The notes beneath the pieces were generated by a model. The model did no database searches. It saw only the letters and a program-made list of their open reading frames with translations, and was not told the origin of the DNA. A program made the translations under genes and the position numbers. Of a stretch of DNA of 64,000 bases, positions 1-11,100 are shown one piece after another (positions within the stretch are counted from its first letter, which is position 1; each line of letters begins with the position of its first letter). Source of the stretch: Hermatobates lingyangjiaoensis (lineage: Eukaryota; Arthropoda; Insecta; Hemiptera; Hermatobatidae); NCBI GenBank assembly GCA_026182355.1, contig JAPFBL010000242.1:86001-150000 (forward strand), in the 5' to 3' direction.

Positions 1-319
1 TAAACATCTAATAGCAATTCAGCTGCTACGATAAAGAATTTCACATGCTAATTTTACATAAACATTAATGTTCTAACCTCTGTTAATACAAAATCATTAA
101 CTTGCTATTCGTTTTAAAATTGTTGAATAGGAAATTTAGGCAACATATTCAATACATTATAATACTTCAGTAGATTACATTGAATATAATTAACAATTAC
201 AATTGAATACAATTACATTAATTCATTCAATACATTACTGTATTAAATAATATAAATGTTAATATTATAAATAGAATATAATAATAATATATATCATATT
301 ATAAAATATGATATTCTTA
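1..319. other. AT-rich flank, no feature seen
   Basis: Very AT-rich sequence with many short stop-interrupted frames. I see no gene, RNA or repeat boundary before the element that begins at 320. Confidence 0.6.
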
Positions 320-581
320 ATTGAGCCGTTTATTTTGAAAGTGGCCTAATTCCATTTTCCAAAAAAATTAGCTAGCTATTTAAATAATTACATTTTCACG
401 TTACCTTTACCTTTTGCAGCAAATTGTACAAAATTTATTTAAAATTACTAAGTTTTTTTATAACAAAAATTAGTTGATAAATAAAATGACAATATTTTTA
501 AATTTTGTAAAACGCAAACCCTTAAATATCTCGATTTTAACATAAATGGAATTAGGCCACTTTCAAAATAAGCGGCTCAAT
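320..581. mobile_element. MITE-like element with 37-bp terminal inverted repeats and TA flanks
   Basis: The ends are inverted copies of each other over about 37 bp: ATTGAGCCG at 320-328 and CGGCTCAAT at 573-581, with one mismatch along the arms. Both ends are flanked by the dinucleotide TA (318-319 and 582-583), the target duplication typical of Tc1/mariner-type transposons. The 262-bp length and lack of any open frame indicate a non-autonomous element. The superfamily is inferred only from the TA duplication. Confidence 0.7.
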
Positions 582-583
582 TA

Positions 584-2184
584 TAATAATAAATTTTTAA
601 TATTATCAAGTAATATTAAATTATTATATTAATTATTTATATTCCAAGCTTGAAAGATTTTATTTAGTGGGGAAGATGGAAATGAAGTGCAAATGACGAA
701 AAGGGATTGAATACGAGCGACGCTTCACTGGTCTTGAATCACCTTGGCGCAAACGTTTTCATCATTGTTTATTAAATTATATAATAAAGAGTTCAATGTA
801 TGCTATCCTGGTGTAGAGCAATACTGAACAAGATTGATGTTAAAGGAGATCAACGAACTTACTACTTCATTGTTTAGTAAGAAATCTAATTTCATTCATT
901 TAGTTTAACCTTTAGATCTGATTTTTAAAACAGGAAAAGTAAAATTGGAAGAATATAATATCAAAATATGATTTGATCATGTATTTTGGTGATTCACTTT
1001 ACCTGGTTTTACCTCTTTATTGTAGGAGTAAAAGATAACTTAAAATGTTATACTCTTAATATTTAAACACTTCCATTTACAAGCTATAAACAACAACTGA
1101 AATAAATAACTCAATTGGTTGAAGAAAACTTTGAACAAATGATCGTAAAAAAATCTATCAAAAAAAAGTGCTTGTAATTGTTTGTCTATAGAAATGTGAG
1201 CATTTTTTATGTTTACATTCTTCGTTATACGCAGATTGTAAATGAAATTTACAAGAGGTTTGCTTGTTTGCAACGATCAAATTAATTAACTTTATCTTCT
1301 GTCTTCTGTAATAGTATAATTTGTGACCTATTACTTAATAGACACTCAAATTATTTATGGTAGTGTCGTTATATTAGGTAGTCATAACCTGCTCAAGCAT
1401 GTTTTAAAATATAAAATTATGATAACAAAGTTATTATTACAACAAACGACTATACGTTTCTTCAAATGAAGTTATTGAGAATGCTGTCTATCCTTTATTT
1501 GATTAATCTTAAGCTACTAGCAGGTTTATGACGCCAATAAAAACTTTATCTATTATAACCTGTAAGATATAATGAGCATCAGTTTTTCGTATCTTTCTTT
1601 CCATGCCAATTTAATTTATTAAAGCTTTTAGCTTTCTTTTAGAAAGTGTTCTAGATGAAACGAAGTCAAGGATATTTAATCCTTTATCCCACTTAGCAAA
1701 GATAAAATAGAAAAGAATTCATCGCGTTGTAAAACTAATTTTTTTTAATAATTAAAAATGATAGCGTTATAGAAAAAAGAAGTGTACAAAAAGAAAAGTG
1801 AAATTAATTTAACCTATGTCATATTAATATGGTTTTTGACAATCTCTTAGTTTGATTATTTTTCAATATATGCTTTTATGGCTGCCTTTTTCTATATACG
1901 AATTTAGTGATATTGCTATCTTCAATCTATTTGTTATAATTGTAAGAGTTATTTATAATTAAATCAAAACAGGGAAATTTATAGGAGAAGTACTGGTTTA
2001 TATTATTTATAGGAACTGGTTGAATCTATTTCCATAGATATATTTTTGTTGGTCGTTAGTAGGATACAGTTAGTTTTTTTTCTAAAAATTACTTGGAACA
2101 AGTCGTGTTCTAAAAATATCTATACAAATAAATGAAAAATGTTGTCTTCATATTGCTTAGAATTAACTCATTTTAAATTTTTTT
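584..2184. other. AT-rich intergenic sequence, nothing assignable
   Basis: About 1.6 kb without a coding signal, RNA gene or clear repeat. Short open frames here have AT-driven composition and no recognisable motif. Confidence 0.5.
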
Positions 2185-2545
2185 AAAATGGACAGAAACC
2201 GAATCCAACCTTAGAAAAATTTCTGTCTTTTGGTTTGTCGGTTTGTCAGTTTGTTGGTTTGTCCGTTTGTTGGTTCGATGGTTTGTCCAAAAAATTTTGT
2301 CACAAGTAAACTCAGACACAATAAGACGTATTAAGTTGAAACTTTCACATTAGATTTCTGTATCTCTAACATAAAATATAGTCTCTGAATGGATTGAAAA
2401 ATCAGCGTAGAAGCTGAAGTTATGAACCTTTAAGCTGTATTTTGCTAAGTTCACAGACATACTTATTTTGAAATTTACAGGTCTAGCAAGTAGGTATTGT
2501 TAGTTGATTTCACTTCTATTTGCGAATATTAATATATTGCGTATG
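2185..2545 (+). mobile_element. Fragment of the Helitron-associated repeat seen again at 37.1-37.8 kb and 44.6-45.7 kb
   Basis: It starts near a run with GACAGAAACCGAATC, followed by degenerate GTTTGTTGGTTTGTC units at 2230-2290 and then a block beginning with TTTTGTCACAAGTAAACTCAG. The same order occurs in reverse orientation at 37560-37800, and the second block recurs at 44640-44890 in front of helicase remnants. The copy is cut off near the minisatellite that follows. Membership of the Helitron family is inferred from those other copies; no Helitron end is visible here. Confidence 0.5.
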
Positions 2546-2604
2546 TGAGCTTATTGACAAGGTTTTTCCCAGATATAGCGATGTTGACCTACCAAGCTGA
2601 AATT

Positions 2605-3960
2605 ACTTAGAATAGAATAATATGGGCAATGAGATGAGTTTGCAAATATCTATTTGCTTACAGATGTTGTACTATTTAGTTGAAATGACAGTAAATAGAA
2701 TACTATGGGAAACGAGATTAGATTGTAAATATCTATTTGCATATAGATGTTGAACTATTTAGTTGAAATCACAACAAATAGATTACTATGGGAAATGACA
2801 TTAGATTGCAAATATCTATTTGCTTACAGATATTGTACTATTTAGTTAAACTGACAGTAAATAGAATACTATGGGAAATGAGATTAGATTGCAAATATCT
2901 TTTTGCTTACAGATGTTGTACTATTTAGTTGAAATGACAGTAAATAGAATACTATGGGAAATGAGATTAGATTGCAAATATCTTTTTGCTTACAGATGTT
3001 GTACTATTTAGTTGAAATGACAGTAAATAGAATACTATGGGAAATGAGATTAGATTGCAAAATATCTTTTTGCTTACAGATGTTGTACTATTTAGTTGAA
3101 ATGACAATAAATAGAATACTATGGGAAATGAGATTAGATTGCAAATATCTATTTGCTTACAGATGTTGAACTATTTAGTTGAAATGACAATAAATAGAAT
3201 ACCATGGGAAATGATATGAGTTTGCAAATATCTATTTGCTTACAGATGTTGAACTATTTAGTTGAAGTGACAATAAATAGAATATTATGGGAAATGATAT
3301 TAGACTGCAAATGTCTATTTGCATATGGATGTTAAACTATTTAGTTGAAATGACATTAAATAGAATACTATGGGAAATGATATTAGATTGGAAATATCTA
3401 TTTGCATATGGGTGTTAAACTATTTAGTTGAAATGACAATAAATAGAATACTATGGGAAATGATATTAGATTGCAAAGGTCTATTTGCATATGGATGTTA
3501 AACTATTTAGTTGAAATGACAATAAATAGAATACTATGAGAAATGATATTAGATTGCAAATAACTATTTGCTTACAGATGTTGGACTATTTAGTTGAAAT
3601 GACTAAATGACAATGACTGGAATGACATAGAATACTATGGGAAATGATATTAGATTGCAAATATCTATTTGCATATAGATGTTAAACTATTTAGTTGAAA
3701 TGACAATAAATAGAATACTATGGGAAATGATATTAGATTGCAAATAACTATTTGCTTACAGATGTTGGACTATTTAGTTGAAATGACTAAATGACTCAAT
3801 GATAATGACTGGAATGACATAGAATACTATGGGAAATGATATTAGATTGCATATATCTATTTGCATATAGATGTTCAACTATTTAGTTGAAATGACAATA
3901 AATAGAATAATATGGGAAATGAGATGAGTTTGCAAATATCTGTTGTAAGGTTGGAGAGGA
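2605..3960. repeat. Minisatellite of about 83-bp units, about 16 copies
   Basis: The landmark CTATGGGAAATGA (or a close variant) recurs about every 83 bp, near 2622, 2702, 2785, 2869, 2951, 3034, 3118, 3201, 3285, 3368, 3451, 3534, 3635, 3718, 3826 and 3910. Two late units (around 3600-3630 and 3785-3820) carry an extra 18-25 bp built from ATGACTAAATGACAATGACT-like words, giving a small higher-order pattern. Open frames inside the array are products of the repetition and are not genes. Confidence 0.9.
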
Positions 3961-4140
3961 AGGACGATCTATTGGGAGGGTAATCAGGGAGAGGTGACAG
4001 CGGGCAGCGAGTGCTCCATTGGGCCCTATTCAAGTTAAGGACACTGGCAGGGCGCCACGACGTATATCACAGGCGACTTAGAGACCTGTCCCCGTGTCCT
4101 CACCTCCCTCAATAAACTTCCCAGATAAATAGTCTTTCTC
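3950..4140. other. GC-richer island of unknown origin after the minisatellite
   Basis: The base composition jumps to roughly half GC for about 170 bp, ending with CCTCAATAAACTTCCCAG, which contains a polyadenylation-like AATAAA. It could be a fragment of an LTR or of an untranslated region. I found no matching second copy in the window and no reading frame worth naming. Confidence 0.3.
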
Positions 4141-4271
4141 GCCTTCTCATTACCTTCTCACTTACTTCAACTTCTAGCAGTGCTTCTTCTTTAATTTCAA
4201 TTCAAACAGAAGTCAATATTTAATTAGGTCTTAGAGAAGGAGAATTCAATGTGATTTACTGGTCCATTTAA

Positions 4272-4503
4272 GGTGGTTGAACAGAAACACCTTAACAGTA
4301 ACAATTCTTAAAATGCGAATACTGCAGCTCAGAATTCTGCGAAATAAATTGTCAAAACACTTTCTATTTGTACTGCTGGATCAATTCGGTGGTTGAACAG
4401 AAATGCCTTAACATTAACAATTCTTAAAATTCGAATACTGCAGCTTAGAATTCTGCGAAATAAATTGTCAAAACACATTCTATTTGTACTGCTGGATCAA
4501 TTC
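4272..4503. repeat. Two tandem copies of a 116-bp unit
   Basis: Copy one is 4272-4387 and copy two 4388-4503. Both begin with GGTGGTTGAACAGAAA and end with TACTGCTGGATCAATTCG, differing by a handful of substitutions. No coding potential. Confidence 0.9.
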
Positions 4504-4834
4504 GAGTAAAAAAGTTAACATACATTTCTTCAAATGTATCGAAAAAAATGAATCGAAAAAATCTTTTCCCAGATGTGTTGTGCCTAAGAAAAATGTTGAT
4601 GTTGAGTTAATATTTCGCATTACAGCTGGGAGTAATACGCTAATGTAAAAACCTGCTGATTTTTTTTTTGTCCTTTCTTGCAAACAAAATTTTGTTTCGA
4701 TCTCTCCTGGCACATACACACACACACACTCCCATACTCAAGCATTCATGGGCACGCGTAGAAATGCTCTCTTTCATACACTCAAACAAACAAGTATATT
4801 TGTCCTCCCTCTCACTCTCTGGCACATTCTGGTA
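4504..4834. other. Spacer with a short (AC)n tract
   Basis: Contains (AC)n at about 4711-4729 and pyrimidine-rich sequence. Overlapping open frames on both strands are low-complexity and not supported as genes. Confidence 0.5.
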
Positions 4835-5143
4835 TGCAAATATTTCTACTACATTCTTGATAAGATATAGTGCTTCTTAAATTCTACTATGATAAGATAC
4901 TCTACAGATAATGTAAATATTTTTGCTAATTTTTCATAAGATAAAGTGCTTCTTAAATTCTACTATGGTAAGATACTCTACAGATAATGTAAATATTTTT
5001 GCTACATTTTTGATTAGATAAAGTCCTTCTTAGATTCTACTATGATAAGATACTCTACAGATTCGTAAATATTTTTGCTACATTCTTGATAAGATAATGT
5101 GCTTCTTAAATTTTACTATGATAAGATAATCTACAGATTCGTT
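4835..5143. repeat. Tandem repeat of about 77-bp units, four copies
   Basis: The word GATACTCTACAG or GATAATCTACAG recurs at about 4894, 4972, 5049 and 5126. Each unit also contains CTTCTTAAATTCTACTATG and AAATATTTTTGCTA. The last unit is the most diverged. Confidence 0.85.
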
Positions 5144-6661
5144 TAATAATAACTTAGGATCTAATAATGTCTAATTTTTCTGAATTTCAATTAAGCAGTA
5201 AAATTGTGAACTGTAACTTAATAATAGTAATATAATTAAAATGAATTTTTTATTTTTTATTTATTTATCTTATTTTAGGAATTTATTTCTTTTATACAAT
5301 TTGAAACAGATTTTAATTTGCTTAAAATTAGTACTGTACTTCGAAAACCAAATAATTTAGTTTCGTGAAGAAACTAAACCAAATTATGTTTATTGTATTC
5401 TTGTTTGTCCATGAAATGTTTGGGTGAATTATTATGTGAGCTGTTATTCGTTTAAGATAGGCTCAGACTTGGGGTACAGGAATCCATGATTTATGAAGAG
5501 AAATTTATTGGAAGTTTGCTTCTCATGGACACTATTAAAATGATTCAGTTGCACAGGACTGGTAAAGCATCAGTTTTCATCACACAGGACTGAGAGAAAA
5601 TCCCATGATCCTGGTAATTCCTACTGCCACATCGATCTGGGAACGGCATTTCTGGTGGCAGCTGCAACAAGTCTTTGTTGCTGACTGGATTATTATCCAA
5701 TAGATAAACAGTAATCAATGGTCTTTATTTACTTCAACATGATCATATGGAGTCTTTATCCGTATACACAAGACCACACCATTGCTATTCAGTTAGCTTT
5801 ATTCCATAAGGCTCAGATAGTTTATTTTACGTTCTAAAATGATTTTTATTTTTCATTAAGGTTGATTATAGCACTGCCTCTTAAGAACTATTGTACTCCC
5901 CCCCCCCCCCCTTTTCTACAGTACCCCAGTTAGCTTCAGAGCCTCCAATAAGCAGTAACCGTTCTAATGAAGTTCTTGTTCAAGATGATTTACTGTAAAT
6001 GAAACAAGAAATTATAGATTGTTTGAATGAACGAAAATGATTAGCTGAATAAATTTTGCTATTTTAAACTAATTATACTGTCAGAGTCAAGAACGGATTA
6101 GCTTTGAATCATTCACAAAAGACCGAAAGACTTTGAGTGACACTAATCTTCAACAGAGATGTAGGATAATTATGTGAAAACAGCTGAAACAAACACTATA
6201 ATTAAAATCAATTACTTCTTTGTTTCAAGAGATAAAACATAAGTTAAAACAATAAAATGAATAAAAATAGCGCAAACATTTTTATTTTCTATATTAGTAC
6301 TTATAATCACCTCTTGGTTTTGCGCTGATGAAAAAACAATAATAGCAGTAAACATAATAATAATAAACATTACAGGGTTTTTATTTAAATCATAGCACAG
6401 ATGTTTTATCATTGTTGATGATCTAAAAAAACATATGGAGTGTTTTTTTGGAATGGGCTAATTGAAAAAAGAATTTAATTCACTACCAGGTCAAAGTTTA
6501 TAATTTATTTTAAAAAAAGATATATTACTTTTATTTGTTATTATTAAAATTTATATATTAATTGTAGCAATCAAAAGTTATTCAAATATATTAAAATTAT
6601 GTAGGAGTGCATTTATTAATGCTGTACGGAATTATTTAATGCAATTTTTTTTCTAATATTT
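5144..6661. other. Intergenic sequence with a 14-C tract
   Basis: Mostly AT-rich. A more balanced stretch at 5460-5840 has no recognisable frame. A run of 14 C residues lies at 5898-5911. No gene supported. Confidence 0.45.
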
Positions 6662-6667
6662 TTAAAA

Positions 6668-7398
6668 ATAAACATAGTTCTTGAGATTATCTGAGATAAT
6701 TGTGAAACCTTTACGATATGAACATTCAATCATTACGTGATCAAAAAATATTAAAAATCACGTGAAAATATTAAAAATATTTTCACAAAATAAAGAACTT
6801 ATGTGTAGTATATATGCTTGTAAAAGCAGATATAATTTTCTTTACAACTTATTATCAAAATTATAAACATAGTTCTTGAGATTATCTGAGATGTTTGTGA
6901 AATGTTTACGATATAGTCATTCAATCATTACATGTTTTTTTTTGATCATCTTTATTTACAAATATACAACTACGCATATTCTGCGTAACAGGCATATGTA
7001 GTAATAGATTCACAATGACATCGATGCACATGAGCAAAGAATGGAACCCACTGGTTCAACTTCTCACTTTGTTTTTTTTTTTTTTTAAATCATTACATGA
7101 TAGTGAATATTAAAAATTTCAGAAAATAAAGAACTTATATATAATATATATATTTGTAAAAACAGATATAATTTTCTTGACAACTTATTACCAAAATTAT
7201 AAACATAGTTTTTGCGGTTATCTGAGATGTTTTTAAAACGTTTACGATATTATTACGTGATATTATTAGGTGATTCAATTATTACGTGATAGTCAATATC
7301 AAATATATTTTCAGAAAACAAAGAACATATGTATAATATGTATGTTTGTAAAAGTAGATATTATATTTTGATTGACAACTTATTATCAAAATTATAAA
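6668..7398. repeat. Three tandem copies of an approximately 195-bp unit, the middle one interrupted
   Basis: Units start near 6668, 6864 and 7201. Each has AAACATAGTTCTTGAGATTA (with drift in the third), TTTACGATAT, ATAAAGAAC and a closing ACTTATTATCAAAATTAT. The middle unit carries the 153-bp retro-insertion at 6935-7087 and is otherwise continuous with its neighbours. Confidence 0.85.
6935..7087 (-). mobile_element. 5'-truncated LINE 3' end or retro-copy with 12-bp target-site duplication
   Basis: The insert is bounded by perfect direct repeats AATCATTACATG at 6923-6934 and 7088-7099. Read on the minus strand it ends with a stop codon, an AATAAA signal and a poly(A) run (the T run at 6935-6943), the layout of a truncated LINE or processed transcript made by target-primed reverse transcription. 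The short minus-strand frame before the stop has a cysteine/histidine-rich look but is too short to assign. It landed inside a tandem repeat, so the empty site can be read in the sister units. Confidence 0.75.
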
Positions 7399-7834
7399 AT
7401 AAAATTTTATTTTTTTTTTTTGAAGTTGAAAAATTTAAAGAATAAAATTAGGTGTAGAGTTGGTTAAAGGCAAGAGAGTAGTCGGATTTCCTGTGTTGGT
7501 TCACAAAAGGCGTACGAATGTATTCTAGAGGAAGCGGGAAAATGAAAATGGTGAACCTAAATCATGTCTGCTTTAGGCTAAGTGGGGGTTGGAGAACTAA
7601 AACCTTCACAAACGAGCCGGATAAACTCTGTCTGAAACAAACAGCGGGTCACGGGCCTGTGCAGGCAAAAACCACTGGACCTCGGCCAATCCTAACAAAA
7701 GTCATTATGCCTTACAATTACTTTCTGCTTACTCTTATATTTCATCATTATGTAATATTTATACCTAATCATATTCAATTATTTGGTAATTAATAACAAG
7801 AGAATCAATTTTTATAATTTTCAATATTTATTTT
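7399..7834. other. Spacer with an unassigned GC-richer segment
   Basis: A 91-codon open frame at 7518-7793 (+) lies partly in a GC-richer segment at 7440-7700 and then runs into AT-rich sequence. No domain or repeat match was recognised, so it is not called as a gene. Confidence 0.35.
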
Positions 7835-7875
7835 AGGGTAAAAATCTAATGAAATGGTCTCCACATATAAAACTT

Positions 7876-7929
7876 TTAATGATATAAACAACGCGTTTCG
7901 AACACGTAGTGTTCTTCTTCAGGCATTAA
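7876..7929 (-). ncRNA. Hammerhead-like motif, family A copy 1, left arm
   Basis: Minus strand: core CTGAAGA (complement at 7916-7922), one spacer base, stem II GAACAC/GTGTTC with a TAC loop, GAA, self-complementary stem III ACGCGT (7891-7896), then T at the cleavage position. Stem I is the TTAATG/CATTAA pairing, with unpaired bases next to the core. Position 7 is A, which the consensus CUGANGA allows. Confidence 0.6.
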
Positions 7930-7955
7930 CTAAAAAATACAATAACATTTTTTAG

Positions 7956-8009
7956 TTAATGCCTGAAGAAGAACACTACGTGTTCGAAACACGTTGTTTA
8001 TATCATTAA
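7956..8009 (+). ncRNA. Hammerhead-like motif, family A copy 1, right arm
   Basis: CTGAAGA at 7963-7969, stem II GAACAC (7971-7976) with GTGTTC (7980-7985), GAA at 7986-7988, then ACACGT (7989-7994) where the left arm has ACGCGT. That C-to-T type change on one strand looks like CpG decay. T at 7995 is the predicted cleavage base. Confidence 0.55.
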
Positions 8010-8163
8010 AAGTTTTATATGTGGAGACCATTTCATTAGATTTTTACCCTACAATGAGTAAATACCACATAATAACTGATTGCACTACATTAGAATTTCA
8101 ATATTTAGTTAATAATTATTATAGAAAATACTAATTTACAACATTAATTAGTTTAACAGTTTA

Positions 8164-8918
8164 AAACATATTAAGTTTGTATAAATCACTCATTATATTC
8201 ATTAAAAGTACTACAACACAGAATAATTCTATATTAATAGCTCGAAACGATAATTTTTTTTAAAAAATCTAAATGAAGTTTTATTTGAGGATATGTCTTT
8301 ATTGTTTGTTTTTAATATAATTTTTTCTATCACATGTTCAAGCTGTATTAATCATCCTTTTTAAACATTTTATTTAACACTTGTTTATAGTTAATCCGGA
8401 CTGAATTAACTTATTTCTCAGATTCTTGTTGGTTGTATATTGAGGCTACTTAATGTTTTAACTAGCTGAAATAGTAAATAAACATTATAAACACTCCAGA
8501 TGAGGGCTAAGAATCGTGAAAGTTTTGCTGGAAATTAATTAATATAATCCAGCTTTTTCGATTTTAAACACTTTTTTGCAGTGTTTATAATGTTTCTAGT
8601 TATTGTTTTAGCTAGTTAAAACAGTAACTAGCCACAATATACGACCAACAAGAATCTGAGAAATAAGATAATTCATTTTAAACATTAAATAAGCTGTCTA
8701 AAAAAGATAATTAATATAGCTTGAACATGTGATAGAAAAAATGATATTAAAATCAAACCATAAAAAAAAACCTCAAATAAAAGTTAATTTAGTTTTTCAA
8801 AAAAAAAGTAATTCTTTCTAGTTATTAATATAGAAATATTCATATTAATAATAATAATTATTAGTAGTTTAGTATTTTTAATAATATAATGAGTGATTTA
8901 AACAAACTTAATATGTTT
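8164..8918. mobile_element. Long inverted repeat, arms about 335 bp, unknown family
   Basis: The left arm (8164-8495) starts AAACATATTAAGTTTGTATA. The right arm (8581-8918) ends with the complement, and landmarks such as TCTCAGATTCTTGTTGG against CCAACAAGAATCTGAGA pair across the spacer. Arms have drifted by many substitutions and small indels. The 85-bp spacer contains CAGATGAGGGC...GTGAAAG, a weak echo of a hammerhead core. Could be a foldback transposon or an old, enlarged relative of the HHR palindromes. Confidence 0.75.
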
Positions 8919-9846
8919 GAAAATATTATTCAATATATACATCAGACATAGCAGTTACTTCAATTGCAGAGAATGCAAAGTAACAGGTATGTTATCAGCA
9001 TAGCAAAATAGTTAAGATATAGTCTGTTAGATATATTACTAAATAACAGAAATAAACGTAGCAAACACCATTTGTATGTGTTGTTCTATTATGCATACCA
9101 TTCGATCAGTGTTGCCAAATTACTGAGGGAGTTGAGAAAACGAAAAATCAGATAAATAATAACAAAAATAATAAATAAAATAATTTAATAAAAAAAATGT
9201 TACACAGAAGTAAAAAAAAAAACGAACTATAAAGTAAGAGCAAAGAAACAGACAAAAGAGACTAAATTAGTCTTCTATCTTTTCTTAAGATAAATAAGAA
9301 GATCTAATGATTGAAGTTATGCGCAGGTGCATATCAACTTCCCACGAGACATATTAATGTTTCCTCAGGAGCTCTTAAAATGATATTGGTACAAGGATCA
9401 GGAATCTGCCTAAGAACTTGCACACGGAAACAGTCATTGTATATCAGTCTGTGAGAACTGGAATCAATGGCAATAGGAAGGTTACTGATTTTTTAATATA
9501 CAAGGTGAGCATGCTGAATTTGAAACCCACATAAAAACCATCAAATTTGGATAAATAAACCAGGAAATAGATAAATGCAATTAAAAAAAGTACTAGAGGT
9601 TTTGTGAGACAGAGGGAAGGTGTGATTTCCAAGGAATGAACAGGATTGATGATAGGACAAGAAAGACATTCAGGACATCCGTATCAACGTACTAGTAGCA
9701 GAATCGAGAGGCTTTATAAAAAATTAGGTAAAAAGATAGATCAGAATTTAACAGGTTTGCGAGAGAAACCTGAAGACGTCTCTATGGAGATAGAAGTGCA
9801 TGGAAATCACACTGATAACCATGCCCAACCTAAAACACCAGCAAAG
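8919..9846. other. Intergenic sequence, no supported gene
   Basis: AT-rich with short A runs. A 67-codon frame at 9646-9849 (+) has a fairly protein-like composition (charged residues, few repeats) but no recognised motif and no match elsewhere in the window, so it is left uncalled. Confidence 0.4.
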
Positions 9847-9871
9847 TAAATACATGTTTAGGGTGCCAGGC

Positions 9872-9882
9872 TAGCTCAGTGG
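9872..9882 (+). promoter_or_regulatory. Pol III A box of SINE
   Basis: TAGCTCAGTGG fits the A-box consensus TRGCNNAGYGG at every position. Confidence 0.85.
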
Positions 9883-9914
9883 TTACGTGCTCGCCTCTGA
9901 TCTGATAGGACCGT

Positions 9915-9925
9915 GGTTCGATCCC
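9915..9925 (+). promoter_or_regulatory. Pol III B box of SINE
   Basis: GGTTCGATCCC matches the B-box consensus GGTTCGANTCC at 10 of 11 positions and lies 32 bases after the A box, a normal internal-promoter spacing. Confidence 0.8.
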
Positions 9926-10203
9926 CACCTGGCCCTCGATTTATTCATGCGGGAGGTGAATAAATCTGAGCACGTCCGTCCCTCAGAGAAGGACGTTAAA
10001 CTGTCGGTCCCGAGCCTGTGCGATGTCAGGTACTCGTTAATGATCCCTACTATAAATACACTTGAGTTAGGCAAAATTTAGGACTCCCACTGTTAAATCA
10101 ATCTTGATTGTGTGGTATCACAAAGGGCCAATGCTCGGCCTAAGTGTGTTCCCTTGTGGAACTACCACTGCAACCTAACCTAACCTAACCTAAATACATG
10201 TTT

Positions 10204-11087
10204 CTCTAGTCAAATGATTTATTTATTAAATTTTAGTTATTATATATCTGATTTTGACTTATCTTTCATATCTCCGTTATGTCTAGCTACTATGATTGAC
10301 TGTCTTTTTAATTGTACTATTGTCTATTGTATATTGTCACATCTCTTCGAGTGACTAAAATTTTTTTACCAGATGACTAAAGAGTTGAAATAGAGTAGTG
10401 ACTGTTTTTGATCTTTTTTATTTACATAATTTTTTGTTGGGTTTTATCAAAAAAATTGACTTTTCCATCATTCATAATTGAAACCAAACCATAGAGCACA
10501 TCTAAACTATGAATTCCATTTTATGAAATATATCAATTCGATCCATCAAAAATTCTGGACCACAGCATGGTAAAAGAACTTTGGGTACATACCCTCCTAC
10601 ACCCACATACACACACACAGACATCACTAAAACTTGATAAAATGATTTTTGGAACTTTCTTTATATAATTCTATAAAAACCTCCATAACGAGTTTTATAA
10701 CGATCACTATACTTATTTTAACGTAATGATGATAAAAAAAAATTACAAAAGACCAAAATTAAATGCATATTTGTTTATGTAATCAACCAAATAAGACTTT
10801 AATTAAAATCGGAAAAAAAATGCTATATACCAAATTATATTATACTGAATCATTACTTCTTACCTGTCTAAGAGGGTTTAAGAAGATAAGATTATTAAAC
10901 AGAAAAATAAGAAACTTTTCCCTGAAACGATACTCAGTTATAGTAAATTGAATTCATCCATTCTGACAAAACTTCTTTCAGAAGAAATTTAGGTGAAGGG
11001 TTTGTGTATTGTAACGGTTGATGTGAGTATCATATTTAGTGGTACAGTAAGGATAGGGGAAAGTAATAAATACTTTCATCTTAGATG
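10204..11087. other. Spacer holding a fragment of repeat family T
   Basis: AT-rich. The segment 10535-10722 is a minus-strand copy of repeat family T, listed separately. The rest has no recognisable content. Confidence 0.5.
10535..10722 (-). repeat. Dispersed repeat family T, partial copy
   Basis: Read on the minus strand it begins AAGTATAGTGATCGT, continues with GATGTCTGTGTGTGTGT, and ends with TGGTCCAGAATTTTTGATGG, matching in order the family T copy at 16088-16300. It lacks the terminal palindromic ACTTTACTATAAGTAAAGT. Confidence 0.65.
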
Positions 11088-11100
11088 AATCTCCTATTTT

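Larger units (their letters stand above)
7836..8050. mobile_element. HHR palindrome, family A copy 1
   Basis: Near-perfect inverted repeat: arms about 7836-7937 and 7950-8050, beginning AGGGTAAAAATCTAATG and ending with its complement, around a short centre. Each arm holds one hammerhead-like motif. The flanking tail AATGAGTAAATACCACA after the right arm recurs after the copies at 57.8 and 60.9 kb. Unlike most other HHR palindromes here it is not bordered by a (TA)n tract. Interpreted as a non-autonomous Penelope-like derivative. Confidence 0.7.
9860..10190 (+). mobile_element. tRNA-derived SINE, tail type 1, full length
   Basis: Flanked by 13-bp direct repeats TAAATACATGTTT (9847-9859 and 10191-10203). 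The head resembles a tRNA: GCCAGG near the start can pair with CCTGGC after the B box, and an A box and B box are present. The body includes GATTTATTCATGCGGGAGG and CGAGCCTGTGCGATGTCAGG and is followed by tail type 1, ending in four copies of CCTAA. Transcribed by RNA polymerase III and mobilised by a LINE reverse transcriptase, as for SINEs in general. Same family as 11101-11422 (-), 13800-13984 (-), 20598-20905 (-), 39474-39632 (+), 50501-50740 (-) and 58138-58460 (+). Confidence 0.9.

Noticed and set aside
2954..3169. 71-codon frame with repeated peptide
   Set aside because: It lies wholly inside the 83-bp minisatellite and only mirrors the DNA repetition.
9646..9849. 67-codon polar frame ending at the SINE
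   Set aside because: No match or motif; it ends at the SINE target duplication by chance.
9861..9935. A genuine tRNA gene
   Set aside because: The tRNA-like head continues into the SINE body, is repeated in several dispersed copies with target duplications, and is not a stand-alone tRNA.
10171..10193. Interstitial telomere array
   Set aside because: Only four CCTAA units, located precisely at the SINE 3' end inside the target duplications, so it is the element's tail.
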